Origin: Phaeobacter sp. 22II1-1F12B | Lineage (GTDB): Bacteria > Pseudomonadota > Alphaproteobacteria > Rhodobacterales > Rhodobacteraceae | Reading direction: 5' to 3' | Length of the DNA: 64,000 nt | Assembly (NCBI RefSeq): GCF_002210165.1 | Contig: NZ_AQQP01000006.1 | Location: forward strand, 248,001 to 312,000 | Part shown: positions 34,218 through 43,875 of the stretch, piece by piece | Layout of the letters: every line of letters begins with the position of its first letter | How positions within the stretch are numbered: the first letter of the stretch is position 1 | The notes under the pieces: model-generated | The model's database searches: none | What the model was told of the DNA's origin: nothing | What the model saw: only the letters and a program-made list of their open reading frames with translations | Translations under genes and position numbers: made by a program

Positions 34218-34646
34218 ATGCCGCTTACCTATCTGCATACAATGGTCCGCGTGAAGGACCTTGAGAAATCGATGGCGTTCTACGCGCTGCTGGGCCTGAA
34301 AGAGATCCGCCGCCACGAAAGCGAAGAAGGCCGGTTCACGCTGGTCTTCATGGCGCCCGAAGGGCAAGAGGAATGTCCGGTGGAACTGACCTACAACTGG
34401 GATGGCGATGACGCGCTGCCCGATGACAGCCGCCATTTCGGCCATCTCGCCTATGGGGTGGACGATATCTATGCCACCTGTCAGCACCTGATGGACAATG
34501 GCGTGACGATCAACCGCCCGCCGCGCGACGGGCGCATGGCTTTTGTCCGCTCGCCCGACAATGTCTCGGTCGAATTGCTGCAAAACGGCGATTCCCGGGA
34601 ACCGGCGGAACCTTGGGCCTCCATGAGCAATACCGGGCATTGGTAA
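34218..34646 (+). CDS. gloA: Lactoylglutathione lyase (glyoxalase I)
   Basis: A 142-residue VOC enzyme with the GloA pattern: YLHTMVRVKDLEKSMAFYALLGL (His7 metal ligand), VELTYNWDGD (Glu ligand), HFGHLAYGVDD (His ligand) and VELLQNG (last Glu ligand). It converts methylglyoxal-glutathione hemithioacetal to lactoylglutathione, detoxifying methylglyoxal. All expected metal ligands are visible. The stop overlaps the next ATG (TAATG), so it is translationally coupled with the DUF1194 gene; the reason for that pairing is unclear. Confidence 0.93.
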   Translation: MPLTYLHTMVRVKDLEKSMAFYALLGLKEIRRHESEEGRFTLVFMAPEGQEECPVELTYNWDGDDALPDDSRHFGHLAYGVDDIYATCQHLMDNGVTINRPPRDGRMAFVRSPDNVSVELLQNGDSREPAEPWASMSNTGHW

Positions 34647-35356
34647 TGTGGCGGCTGGCCTGCGTTTTCTCCCTGCTCTTGCCGCTTGCGGCAAAGGCAC
34701 AGGATTGCAGGCTGGCCCTTGTCCTCGCGCTCGACGTTTCCTCTTCGGTCAATGCCGAAGAGGACGCGCTCCAACGCAAGGGACTCGCCGCTGCGTTACT
34801 CTCACCCGAGGTGCAGCGCGCCTTTTTCGCGGTGGACGTGCCGGTGGCGCTGGCTGTTTTCGAGTGGAGCGGCCGGTACAATCAGGAACTGCTTCTCGAC
34901 TGGCAGTTGATCGGCACCCGAGAGGATCTTTTGAACGCGGCCAGCGTTATTGGCCTCTCCAACCGCAGCCACAGCGAATTTCCGACCGCGATGGGCTATG
35001 CGCTCGGCTACGCCGCGCGCCTGCTCAGCCGCGCCCCTTCCTGCCTGTTCCGCACCATCGATATCGCCGGCGACGGCATCAATAACGAAGGTTTCGGCCC
35101 CGAGCAGGCCTATGCCCAGTTCCCCTTTGCCGATGTCACCGTCAATGGGCTGGTGGTCAACAACTCGGATTACGAAGCTGAACGCTCGCTGATCAGCTTT
35201 TACCGCAACACGGTGATCTACGGCCCCGGCGCGTTCCTGGAAATCGCCCAGAGTTTCGAGGATTACGAACGCGCGATGCGGCGTAAGCTGGAGCGCGAAC
35301 TGACGCCCCGTGCCGTCGGTTTCGATCTGCGTCCGCGCAACGAGGAACCGGGATAA
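34646..35356 (+). CDS. DUF1194 (VWA-like) secreted protein
   Basis: A 236-residue protein with a signal peptide (LACVFSLLLPLAAKAQ) and a von Willebrand A-like fold: LALDVSSSVNAEE is the metal-ion (MIDAS-type) D-x-S-x-S motif, and TIDIAGDGINNEG, NGLVVNNSD are the strand motifs typical of DUF1194. VWA folds bind protein partners through a metal; the partner here is not known. ATG 34646 overlaps the gloA stop by one base. It converges on the MarR-family gene. Confidence 0.85.
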   Translation: MWRLACVFSLLLPLAAKAQDCRLALVLALDVSSSVNAEEDALQRKGLAAALLSPEVQRAFFAVDVPVALAVFEWSGRYNQELLLDWQLIGTREDLLNAASVIGLSNRSHSEFPTAMGYALGYAARLLSRAPSCLFRTIDIAGDGINNEGFGPEQAYAQFPFADVTVNGLVVNNSDYEAERSLISFYRNTVIYGPGAFLEIAQSFEDYERAMRRKLERELTPRAVGFDLRPRNEEPG

Positions 35357-35414
35357 CCCTTTGCCGTCGTGTTAAAGAGGACGCCCCCGAGGGGCCGCCC
35401 CCTCCTGCTCGATA

Positions 35415-35912
35415 TTAGTAGATGTAACGGATCTGATCCGTCCAATAGCGTTCGACCCGCTTCAGCGAGCTCGTGATTTCTTCGATACCGCCGGGCCCTA
35501 TGATGCCGCGCTCCTCAAGCCCCTCTGCATGTCGCAGGAACAGCCCCGACACGACATCGCGGATATTGCGCCCCTTTTCCGTCAGCCGCACCCGAACCGA
35601 CCGGCGGTCGATTTCGCAGCGCTGGTGGTGCATGTAGCCCATATCGACCAGCTTCTTGAGGTTATAGCTGACGTTGCTGCCCTGGTAATAACCCCGGCTT
35701 TTCAACTCACCCGCCGTGACCTCGTTGTCGCCGATATTGAACAGCAACAGCGCCTGCACGGCATTGATTTCCAGAACACCAACACGTTCGAACTCGTCCT
35801 TGATAACGTCGAGCAGGAGACGATGAAGACGCTCGACCAATGCCAGCGCCTCAAGGTATCCGGCCATGAATCCTTTCGGATCCGACGGCATCAATTGCAT
35901 TTCCATACTCAT
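35415..35912 (-). CDS. MarR family winged-helix regulator (LdtR-like)
   Basis: A 165-residue MarR-type regulator: an N-terminal dimerisation helix (YLEALALVERLHRLLLDVI), then the winged helix with VTAGELKSRGYYQGSNVSYNLKKLVDMGYM as recognition unit and DRRSVRVRLTEKG as wing (D-x-R-S/R motif). It resembles LdtR, which in related alphaproteobacteria controls L,D-transpeptidase and stress genes. ATG 35912 follows GGAGAG; the frame also contains later ATGs. Regulatory targets are not evident from neighbours. Confidence 0.87.
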   Translation of the reverse strand: MSMEMQLMPSDPKGFMAGYLEALALVERLHRLLLDVIKDEFERVGVLEINAVQALLLFNIGDNEVTAGELKSRGYYQGSNVSYNLKKLVDMGYMHHQRCEIDRRSVRVRLTEKGRNIRDVVSGLFLRHAEGLEERGIIGPGGIEEITSSLKRVERYWTDQIRYIY

Positions 35913-35986
35913 CAATCTCTCCGACTCGATCTACTTCAACAGAAAGTGACCGGAAAAACCGAAGAATCGGTTAAGCTAATTTGATC

Positions 35987-36244
35987 TTACTTTTGAAATA
36001 CTTGCGAGACATCCTGGATCAGGCCAGAGTAAGCCATTGGCGGCGCGACCTGCCCGGTAACCCATTGGTAAAGGTCTTGGTCGTTCTCGTGCAGCAGCGC
36101 GTCATAGGTATCCAGCGCCGCGGGGCTCATCTTGGCAAGATTGGCGTCCGCATAGGCGGTCAGGATCAGGTCCATTTCCTTGATCCCGCGCCGCATCGAC
36201 CGCATCTTCAGCCGCTTGAGCCTGTCTTCGTGGCTTTCGCTCAT
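35987..36244 (-). CDS. sdhE: Succinate dehydrogenase assembly factor SdhE
   Basis: An 85-residue helical protein with the defining motif RRGIKEMD (R-G-x-x-E-x-D) near residue 20, which contacts SdhA to promote covalent FAD attachment. Length and charge pattern are normal for SdhE/Sdh5. Its ATG overlaps the stop of the XRE gene by four bases, so the two are one operon. The sdh genes themselves are elsewhere. Confidence 0.92.
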   Translation of the reverse strand: MSESHEDRLKRLKMRSMRRGIKEMDLILTAYADANLAKMSPAALDTYDALLHENDQDLYQWVTGQVAPPMAYSGLIQDVSQVFQK

Positions 36245-36642
36245 ACGGTCTCTTCCGTCTTCATCGCCTGCCGGATGCGTTTTTCCAGCCGTGCTGCGCG
36301 CTCGGAGTTGGCCCGCATTGCGGTGCGGATTTCGCGCAGCTCAGCGGCATAGCCCGCAAGATCGCTCACCGTATCCGTCACGTCGTCAGGCGCGGTCATG
36401 CCTTCGCCCTCGCCGGTCAGCAGCCACGTGATCGACACGTTCAGCAAGCCCGCCATCATCGACAACTTGTTGGCACGCGGTTCGGAAATGTCATCTTCCC
36501 AGCCCGTCAGCGTCGATTTTTTCACGCCGAGGCACCGCGCGAGATGCGATTGGCTCATCCCCGCCGCTTCCCGGGCTGCGGCGACCCGGTCGCCGAAAGT
36601 TGCGGCATCGGGTCCGTACCAATCCGTCGTATCATCCATCAT
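36241..36642 (-). CDS. XRE-type helix-turn-helix regulator
   Basis: A 133-residue protein whose first 75 residues are a Cro/CI-type domain: FGDRVAAAREAAGMSQSHLARCLGVKKSTLTGWEDDISEPRANKLSMMAGLLNVSITWLL, with SQSHLARCLGV and KSTLTGWE as helices 2-3. The remainder is a charged coiled-coil (ELREIRTAMRANSERAARLEKRIRQ). ATG 36642, after GGAGCG, is preferred; another ATG follows directly. Divergent from the aspartate aminotransferase, it may regulate that promoter or its own, but only context suggests this. Confidence 0.85.
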   Translation of the reverse strand: MMDDTTDWYGPDAATFGDRVAAAREAAGMSQSHLARCLGVKKSTLTGWEDDISEPRANKLSMMAGLLNVSITWLLTGEGEGMTAPDDVTDTVSDLAGYAAELREIRTAMRANSERAARLEKRIRQAMKTEETV

Positions 36643-36687
36643 GTCGTGGCGCTCCGTCTTGAGTTGCATTCTTGAGTTGCGTCTTGA

Positions 36688-37947
<1,260 letters not shown>

Positions 37948-37978
37948 GATCGATTTTATCGCAGGTACTGACTGCCTC

Positions 37979-38014
37979 GTGGCACCGATCCCGCATCGGT
38001 GCCACAGATTGTTT
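37979..38014 (+). terminator. Terminator after the aspartate aminotransferase gene
   Basis: A perfect 11-bp stem (GTGGCACCGAT at 37979-37989, ATCGGTGCCAC at 37995-38005) with a 5-base loop is followed by AGATTGTTT, a moderate T-rich tail. Located 32 bases after the stop. Confidence 0.82.
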
Positions 38015-38090
38015 CCAAATTAAGTATTGCCTTGTAAAGAAACGCTTGCAACGGTCTGCCAAACGCATTTCGAACAACAAGGCGCTTATC

Positions 38091-38636
38091 ATGAAATTCC
38101 TCTCTGCATTCAGTGCTTTCGCACTCGCTCTCGGGCTATCATCCACCGCCAGTGCGGCGGATCTTTCTGGCGCCGAAATGTCACTTACGGCCTATGCCGG
38201 CTTTGATATCTCGAACCCGACATTCAACGTCGGCCCCGGCGTCGAGACCACTGCGGATTACTTAACTGATACCTTCACTTTTGACTTCACCGAGACCGGC
38301 TTGCTCACGGTCGGGTATGATGGCCCCTACCGGACTGCGTTCTCCAGTGGTTTTGGTCAGTTTGTGTTCACTGATATTGGTGACACAATTGCTGATTTTT
38401 CCGCTTTCACGCTGTTGTCCTCCTCCACGGCAAGTTTCACCCAGTCCAAGCTGAACTTTACGGCAGATACGCTCAGGGTTAATTTCACAGGCTTTTACAT
38501 GGAAACGGGCACCCTGTTTACGGCACAGATCGAAACCGCCGTTTCCGCCGTGCCGCTGCCAGCTACTTTTCCCGCGCTGCTTCTGGGCATTGGCGGTCTT
38601 GCAACGCTAAGACGCCGCCAGCGTCGCGCGGTCTAG
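38091..38636 (+). CDS. VPLPA-CTERM sorting-domain secreted protein
   Basis: A 181-residue protein with an N-terminal signal peptide (MKFLSAFSAFALALGLSSTASA) and a C-terminal tripartite sorting signal: VPLPA, a hydrophobic helix (TFPALLLGIGGLATL) and a basic end (RRRQRRAV). This is the exosortase-processed PEP-CTERM-like class of Rhodobacterales. The body is a threonine/serine/phenylalanine-rich all-beta domain with no recognisable enzyme motif, so a surface or exopolymer-associated structural role is likely. The predicted exosortase is not in the window. ATG 38091 has AAGGCG upstream. Codon use is slightly more AT-rich than neighbours. Confidence 0.85.
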   Translation: MKFLSAFSAFALALGLSSTASAADLSGAEMSLTAYAGFDISNPTFNVGPGVETTADYLTDTFTFDFTETGLLTVGYDGPYRTAFSSGFGQFVFTDIGDTIADFSAFTLLSSSTASFTQSKLNFTADTLRVNFTGFYMETGTLFTAQIETAVSAVPLPATFPALLLGIGGLATLRRRQRRAV

Positions 38637-38690
38637 TCACAACCTGCCGGTTTCGCTATCAAGCTTTCGTCCCAATAAAGGCGTAAGCCC

Positions 38691-39116
38691 ATGCCGACCC
38701 TGCCTGACTACTACTTTCGCGTCCGCGAAAACGGTGCCTTCGTGTTCCGTGTCGATACCGAGAACCGGCAGCGCCGGATCGACATGGACCAGATCGCCGT
38801 GGTCAATATCCGCAATGGCGAAATAAAGCCGCATGGCAACCGGACCCTGTCCGACACCGATCTCGCGGAAATCCGGGCGTGGATGGCCGAACGCACGGCC
38901 CTGCTCGCCCGCCGCGATCTCGACGATATCCACCGGACCATCGACCACATGAACCTGACCGCGCAATGGGCGCAGTCGCGCGCCAGCGACGACCAGCTCG
39001 AAGACATCACGGACGCGCTTCTGCTTGCCATGCACGATCTGCGCTCGGTTCTCGTGCGCAAAAAGGCCGACCGACTCGAGAAAAGCGAAAAAGCCGCCCG
39101 CAAAGATCAGGCGTAA
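38691..39116 (+). CDS. Conserved hypothetical protein of unknown function
   Basis: A 141-residue soluble, charged protein. The N-terminus has two short beta strands (YYFRVRENGAFVFRVDTENRQRRIDMDQIAVVNIRNGEIK) followed by helical segments (LAEIRAWMAERTALLARRDLDDIHRTIDHMNLTAQWAQS) and a lysine-rich tail. I recognise it only as a Rhodobacterales conserved protein. Its 3' end overlaps the 3' end of the MATE gene by 10 bases (convergent), so both gene ends are constrained. Function unknown. Confidence 0.7.
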   Translation: MPTLPDYYFRVRENGAFVFRVDTENRQRRIDMDQIAVVNIRNGEIKPHGNRTLSDTDLAEIRAWMAERTALLARRDLDDIHRTIDHMNLTAQWAQSRASDDQLEDITDALLLAMHDLRSVLVRKKADRLEKSEKAARKDQA

Positions 39117-40465
39117 CCGACCTCGCTCAGCGATTTCCCCCAGAACCGCAGCATCAGCAAAAGCGCCGCCGAGGCGAGCCCCGCCGTCAGGCCCAGCCAG
39201 ACCCCCACGCCGCCCCAGCCAACGACAAAGCCCAGCAGGTAAGACACCGACAGGCCCACCGCCCAGTAGGACAGGATCGCGATCATCATCGGCACCGCCG
39301 TATCCTGCACGCCCCTCAGCAGGCCCAACGCGATCACCTGCGCCCCGTCGACAAGCTGGAACAGCGCCGCAATCGCCAAAAGCTGCACACCCGCGATCAG
39401 GATGGCAGGCCGCGCCGGATCGTCGGGTTCGATGAACAGGCCCACCACTGGCTCGGGCACGATAAGAAATGCGGTGATCGTGATACAGGCAATCGCCAGC
39501 GACAGCAGGCTCACCACCAGCGCGCCCCGCGCCATATGCGCGCGATCACCCCGGCCAAAGGCGTTTCCGGCGCGGATCGTCGCCACGTTGGACAGGCCCA
39601 GATGCACCATGAAGGCCGCCGCCGCGACGGTAATGACAATCCCATGCGCCGCCAGCGTCACCGTGCCAAGCCAGCCCATCATCAGGGACGACGCGGCGAA
39701 CAGGCTGACCTCGCAAACCGTGGTCATACCAATCGGCAGCCCCAGCCGGAACACCTGCCCGAACATCTCCCAGTCGGGCCGCCACAACCGCTGGAACAGG
39801 TTGTGATCGGGCAGCGCCCGGATCGCGTAGAACACGATGGCCACCAGCGAAACGCTCTGCGTCAGAACCGAGGCAATCGCCGCCCCGCGCAAGCCCAGTT
39901 CCGGCGCGCCAAGGTTGCCAAAGATCAGGATGTAATTCGCCAGCGCATTACTGAACGCCGCCAAAACCGTGATCCATAGCACGATCCGCGTACGCTCAAG
40001 CGCCGCGAGGTAGGACTTGATCACCATCACCAAAAGCGCCGGGATCAGCCCGAAACCGGCGATCCGCAGGTACTTGCCCCCGGCCTCGGCCACTTCGGGC
40101 GTCTGGCCCAGCAGGCCCAGCACGGTTTTCGCCTTCCACATGATCGGCATCACCAAGAGCGCAAAGCCAAGGCTCAGCCACAGCCCCATCCGGGTCGCCC
40201 GCCGCACCGACACCTCGTCATCGCGGGCCGCAGCCGCCGCGACCATCGGCATCACGGCTAGCGCGAATCCCGACCCGAGCATGAAAAAGACAAAGAAATA
40301 GCTGTGCGACAGGGTCACGGCGGCAAGCGCCTCGACCGAATACCAGCCCAGCATCACCGTATCTGTAAGCCCGATGGCATATTGCGCCAGATGCCCTCCG
40401 ATGAGGGGCAGACCCAGGAAAAGGATCGCCTTGGCATGGCCGCCATATGTCATGTTAACGCTCAT
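39107..40465 (-). CDS. MATE family multidrug efflux transporter
   Basis: A 452-residue protein with twelve hydrophobic helices and MATE landmarks: GLPLIGGHLAQYAIGLTDTVMLGWYSVEALAAV at the start and GLPIGMTTVCEVSLFAASSLMMGWLG at the start of the second half, revealing the internal repeat. MATE proteins export cationic compounds with Na+ or H+ exchange at the inner membrane. The start could be ATG 40465 or, with a better-spaced GAGCG, ATG 40453. A 20-bp inverted repeat (40471-40490) lies just upstream and may be its operator. Divergent from a hydrolase gene. Confidence 0.9.
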   Translation of the reverse strand: MSVNMTYGGHAKAILFLGLPLIGGHLAQYAIGLTDTVMLGWYSVEALAAVTLSHSYFFVFFMLGSGFALAVMPMVAAAAARDDEVSVRRATRMGLWLSLGFALLVMPIMWKAKTVLGLLGQTPEVAEAGGKYLRIAGFGLIPALLVMVIKSYLAALERTRIVLWITVLAAFSNALANYILIFGNLGAPELGLRGAAIASVLTQSVSLVAIVFYAIRALPDHNLFQRLWRPDWEMFGQVFRLGLPIGMTTVCEVSLFAASSLMMGWLGTVTLAAHGIVITVAAAAFMVHLGLSNVATIRAGNAFGRGDRAHMARGALVVSLLSLAIACITITAFLIVPEPVVGLFIEPDDPARPAILIAGVQLLAIAALFQLVDGAQVIALGLLRGVQDTAVPMMIAILSYWAVGLSVSYLLGFVVGWGGVGVWLGLTAGLASAALLLMLRFWGKSLSEVGYA

Positions 40466-40470
40466 AAATT

Positions 40471-40490
40471 GTGCAATATGTGTATTGCAC
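40471..40490. promoter_or_regulatory. 20-bp inverted repeat GTGCAATA-N4-TATTGCAC upstream of the MATE gene
   Basis: The two 8-base arms are perfect reverse complements around TGTG, immediately before the MATE start codon (40465). The position is ideal for a repressor operator or a stem covering the translation start. No matching regulator could be linked. Confidence 0.55.
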
Positions 40491-40667
40491 GCCCCCCGCA
40501 AGAGGCCACGAACCGGGTGGTCAAGATCGCGCGTCCGGCCCGTCAAACCCCGCCGAGGACGTTCTAATATTTCGGGAAATCCCGCCTGTGGATAAGATTA
40601 TTATGGTCATGTCACATTAACCATGTACCATGAACCCCCGAACTGAATGCACAAGACCGGAGACGAC

Positions 40668-41957
40668 ATGCGTACTGCCCTGACCTCTCTCGCCCTGACC
40701 GCCAGCCTCGCCGCCGGCGCCGTCCACGCCGAGAACCGGATCGACCGGATTCGCCCCGATGCGCCCGAACTTGCCGCCTATGGCGCCCTGCCCATCGGGG
40801 TGACGACGCTGGAATTCACAAATCCCGACCAGATCGACATCGTGAATACATCCGAGGGGAACGAGCCGACCTATGACCGCCCCCTGACCGTCGAAGTCTG
40901 GTACCCGGCCGCAGAAGGCACCGAGCCGGGAGGCACCTATCAGGCCATCCTGCGCGACGGCGTAACCGAGGTCACGCTGCATGGCCGTGCCGCGCGTGAT
41001 GCCACCCCGGTCAGCGGCGAAACCTTCCCGCTGGTGGTGATCAGCCACGGCTATCCCGGCAACCGTTTCCTGATGTCGCATCTGGGCGAAAACCTCGCCT
41101 CCAAGGGCTATGTCGCGGTGTCCATCGACCACAAGGACAGCACCTATGACGACAAGGGCGCCTTTGGCTCAACCCTGCTGAACCGCCCCATCGACCAGAA
41201 ATTCGTGATCGACCAGATGGCCGCGCTCGACAGCCCCATCGGCGCGATCACCGATGCCGAAACCACCGGCGTCATCGGCTATTCCATGGGCGGCTACGGC
41301 GCGATGATCTTTGGCGGCGCGGGCGTCACGCAGGCCAGCACCGAATACAGCTGGGGCACGCCGAACGGGTTGCTCTCGCGCCACCTCGCTGGTTCGGAAA
41401 CCCATGCCGACCTGATCGATCCGCGCGTCAAGGCGATGATCGCCATCGGGCCCTGGGGCATGAACACCGGCTTCTGGGATGCCGAAGGCCTCAAGGGTTT
41501 CGAGAAACCGCTCCTCCTGATGGCCGGCAGCGTCGATGACGTGTCCGTCTACCCGGCGATGCGCCAGATTTTCGAGGGCACAACCGGCACCACCCGTCAC
41601 CTGTTGACCTTCATCGGTGCGAACCATAACGCCGCCGCACCAATGCCCGCCCCCGAGGAAAGCTGGGAATTCGACGAGGCGCTCGGTTTCGCCCCGTTCG
41701 AGCATTATGCCGATGCGGTCTGGGACACCAACCGCATGAACAACATCGCCCAGCATTTCGCCACCGCCTTCATGGATCTCCACCTCAAGGACGATCAGCA
41801 GATGGCCGAATACTTCGACCTCGTGGAACAGTCGGATGACGGCGTCGTCGCCCTTGATGACGCGGGGAAACCGACCGACGAGCATACCCAGTGGAAGGGC
41901 TTTCCCGCCCGCGCCGCCAAGGGTCTGAGCTTCGAAACCCTGCCCGCCGACGAGTGA
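40668..41957 (+). CDS. Secreted alpha/beta hydrolase (dienelactone hydrolase/PAF-acetylhydrolase-like)
   Basis: A 429-residue exported enzyme. Signal peptide about 1-22 (ALTSLALTASLAAGAVHA). The oxyanion motif is VVISHGYPGNR, the nucleophile elbow GYSMGGYG, acid VDDVSVYPA, with catalytic histidine likely in GANHNAAAP. The VEVWYPAAEG segment near residue 85 is typical of bacterial PAF-AH-like and dienelactone-like lipases. ATG 40668 follows GGAG with normal spacing. Substrate is unknown; an ester or lactone is probable. A GC-rich hairpin follows its stop at 41967-41990. Confidence 0.83.
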   Translation: MRTALTSLALTASLAAGAVHAENRIDRIRPDAPELAAYGALPIGVTTLEFTNPDQIDIVNTSEGNEPTYDRPLTVEVWYPAAEGTEPGGTYQAILRDGVTEVTLHGRAARDATPVSGETFPLVVISHGYPGNRFLMSHLGENLASKGYVAVSIDHKDSTYDDKGAFGSTLLNRPIDQKFVIDQMAALDSPIGAITDAETTGVIGYSMGGYGAMIFGGAGVTQASTEYSWGTPNGLLSRHLAGSETHADLIDPRVKAMIAIGPWGMNTGFWDAEGLKGFEKPLLLMAGSVDDVSVYPAMRQIFEGTTGTTRHLLTFIGANHNAAAPMPAPEESWEFDEALGFAPFEHYADAVWDTNRMNNIAQHFATAFMDLHLKDDQQMAEYFDLVEQSDDGVVALDDAGKPTDEHTQWKGFPARAAKGLSFETLPADE

Positions 41958-41966
41958 GCGCAGACC

Positions 41967-41990
41967 GGCGGCCCGCAGGCGCGGACCGCC
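41967..41990 (+). terminator. Hairpin after the secreted hydrolase gene
   Basis: A 10-bp stem with one mismatch (GGCGGCCCGC at 41967-41976 and GCGGACCGCC at 41981-41990) and a 4-base loop, followed by CCTTTCCC. Position 10 bases after the stop fits a terminator, although the T-run is short. Confidence 0.5.
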
Positions 41991-42046
41991 CCTTTCCCTC
42001 ATCCCCAAGCCGCTTTAACCTGCCCCGATAAGGGAGAGGAACTTAC

Positions 42047-42925
42047 ATGCAATCGGAAACCGTCGAGCTTAATGGCCACCCGTTCTTTGTCCGCAGCTGG
42101 GGCGATCCGTCCCTGCCCAAGCTGCTGCTCCTGCACGGTTTTCCGGAATACGGCGGCGCGTGGAGCGATCTTGCCCCCAAGCTTGCCGACCGTTTTCACA
42201 TCATAGCCCCCGACCAGCGCGGCTATGGCCAGAGCTGGGCACCCGAGGGCGTCGAAATGTACACCGGTTCCGCCCTGACCAAGGATATGGTCGCCCTGAT
42301 CGACCATTACGGCAGCGGGCCAGTCACCGTCTTTGGCCACGACTGGGGCGCCGCCGTCGCCTATGGGCTGGCGATGTTCTACCCCGATCACGTCTCGCGC
42401 CTGATCATCGCCAATGGTGTCCACCCGGTGCCTTTCCAGCGCGCCATGGCCGCAGGTGGTGCGCAATCCGAGGCCTCATCCTATATCGGTTATCTCCGCC
42501 GCCCGGATTCCCACATCCGGCTGGCCGAGAATAACTTCGAAAAGATGATGGATTTCTTCACCCGTCACATGGGCACCAACTGGGTAGATCCCGACCGGGC
42601 CGAGGAATACAAGACCGAATGGGCGCGCGACGGACGGCTCGAAACCATGATCAACTGGTACCGCGCCTCGCCCCTGCGCCTTGCCAAACCGGGCGAGCCG
42701 ATCACCGACCTGCCCGAGTTTCCCACCGACAGGCTCATGGTCCGCTGCCCCCATCTGCTGATCTGGGGCGAAAAGGACGGCGCGCTTTTGCCCGAAGCCA
42801 ACGAGGGCCTCGAGAATTTCGCCCCCGACCTCACCCGCAAGAACCTCCCCGACGCCGATCACTGGCTGATCCACACCCATGCGGACGAGATTGCGGGGAT
42901 CGTGAAGGGGTGGATGCCGGATTGA
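42047..42925 (+). CDS. Epoxide hydrolase-like alpha/beta hydrolase
   Basis: A 292-residue alpha/beta hydrolase. LHGFPEYGGAW (H-G-F-P-E, residues 30-34) and the nucleophile elbow GHDWGAAVAY, in which Asp99 replaces serine, are diagnostic of the epoxide-hydrolase / haloalkane- and haloacetate-dehalogenase branch. The late ADHWLIH region holds the catalytic histidine. It is cytoplasmic, with no signal peptide. It starts about 90 bases after the secreted hydrolase and beyond a hairpin, so it is probably separately transcribed. Exact substrate cannot be read. Confidence 0.86.
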   Translation: MQSETVELNGHPFFVRSWGDPSLPKLLLLHGFPEYGGAWSDLAPKLADRFHIIAPDQRGYGQSWAPEGVEMYTGSALTKDMVALIDHYGSGPVTVFGHDWGAAVAYGLAMFYPDHVSRLIIANGVHPVPFQRAMAAGGAQSEASSYIGYLRRPDSHIRLAENNFEKMMDFFTRHMGTNWVDPDRAEEYKTEWARDGRLETMINWYRASPLRLAKPGEPITDLPEFPTDRLMVRCPHLLIWGEKDGALLPEANEGLENFAPDLTRKNLPDADHWLIHTHADEIAGIVKGWMPD

Positions 42926-43012
42926 ACTTCGCGACCGGCGCGGCGTCACCATGTTCTTCGTAGATTTGCGAAGGACAGCGAACCAGGGGCCGCAGCCGAA
43001 ACAGCCGCAAAA

Positions 43013-43717
43013 TCAGCCTCGTCCTAGTCGACGCGCCCGCCCGATCTCGGGCAAGCCAATCAACAACAGCGCGCCGGCAGCAAGCGCGAAAAACCAGTTA
43101 CCAACCCAGTTGAACACGATGGCTCCGATAATGCCGCCAACTGCAAAAGCCGAAAGCGTGAGAGCGTGAAGTTTGAGCCGTGCGGCCGCCTCGCTCCTGC
43201 CCTTGGCATCGCCCGAAAGCGACGCCAGCCCGATCCCGATATCGGTCGCCATGCCGGACACATGCGTCGTGCGCACCCGGGCCTCGGAGATCAGCGTCGT
43301 GACCGCGTTCTGAAACCCCATAACGAAGCTTAGCGAAATGGTCATGAGAGCGGCTGACACCCCGCCAGCGGCGAACGCCAGTCCGGCGGAGAGCACAATC
43401 AATAGACATGCCTCTACAACGATCGCCCATGCGAATGCGCCGTGAACCCGCCTTGCCAGCTCGTGATAGATCAAGGCCGCGGCGGAATAAGCCCCCAGTA
43501 CGAAAGCGACAACCAACGGCACCAGCCACAGGGCCAAGGCGTATCGCCCCGTCACAAGGTAATCCGCAAAGGCAGAGACGTTTCCTGTCATGTTCGCCGT
43601 GAACACCCCTGCCGCAAGAAACCCCGCCGCGTTCAAAGCCCCGGCAATCGTCGCGAGCATACCGGCAAGCGCCAGGTTAATTCTTTCTGTGCGCTCCTGC
43701 CCGACGTGTATCAGCAT
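43013..43717 (-). CDS. YoaK/DUF1275 family membrane protein
   Basis: A 234-residue protein with six hydrophobic helices and the DUF1275 signature N-A-A-G-F-L-A-A-G-V-F-T-A-N-M-T-G-N (residues about 28-45), followed in the middle by FVMGFQNAVTTLISEARVRTTHVSGMATDIG. The family is widespread but has no agreed function. ATG 43717 is the first codon of the long frame. Convergent with the epoxide hydrolase gene; about 160 bases without a recognised gene precede it. Confidence 0.87.
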   Translation of the reverse strand: MLIHVGQERTERINLALAGMLATIAGALNAAGFLAAGVFTANMTGNVSAFADYLVTGRYALALWLVPLVVAFVLGAYSAAALIYHELARRVHGAFAWAIVVEACLLIVLSAGLAFAAGGVSAALMTISLSFVMGFQNAVTTLISEARVRTTHVSGMATDIGIGLASLSGDAKGRSEAAARLKLHALTLSAFAVGGIIGAIVFNWVGNWFFALAAGALLLIGLPEIGRARRLGRG

Positions 43718-43875
43718 ATTTATACTTGGATTATGTGACTTCCCGCGCAGGTTAGGGTGTCGTCATGGAATTGTCAGCCCGCGAAACCATCGTCACGGGG
43801 GTAGACCCCATTCCTGTCATCGGCACCGAAGCTGTCCGGTTAAACCGAGCGGCCTGTACCCCTGAAAGACTGCGA

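Noticed and set aside
40600-40632. Imperfect ATGGT/ACCAT inverted repeat upstream of the secreted hydrolase gene
   Set aside because: The arms are short and mismatched and would arise easily by chance.
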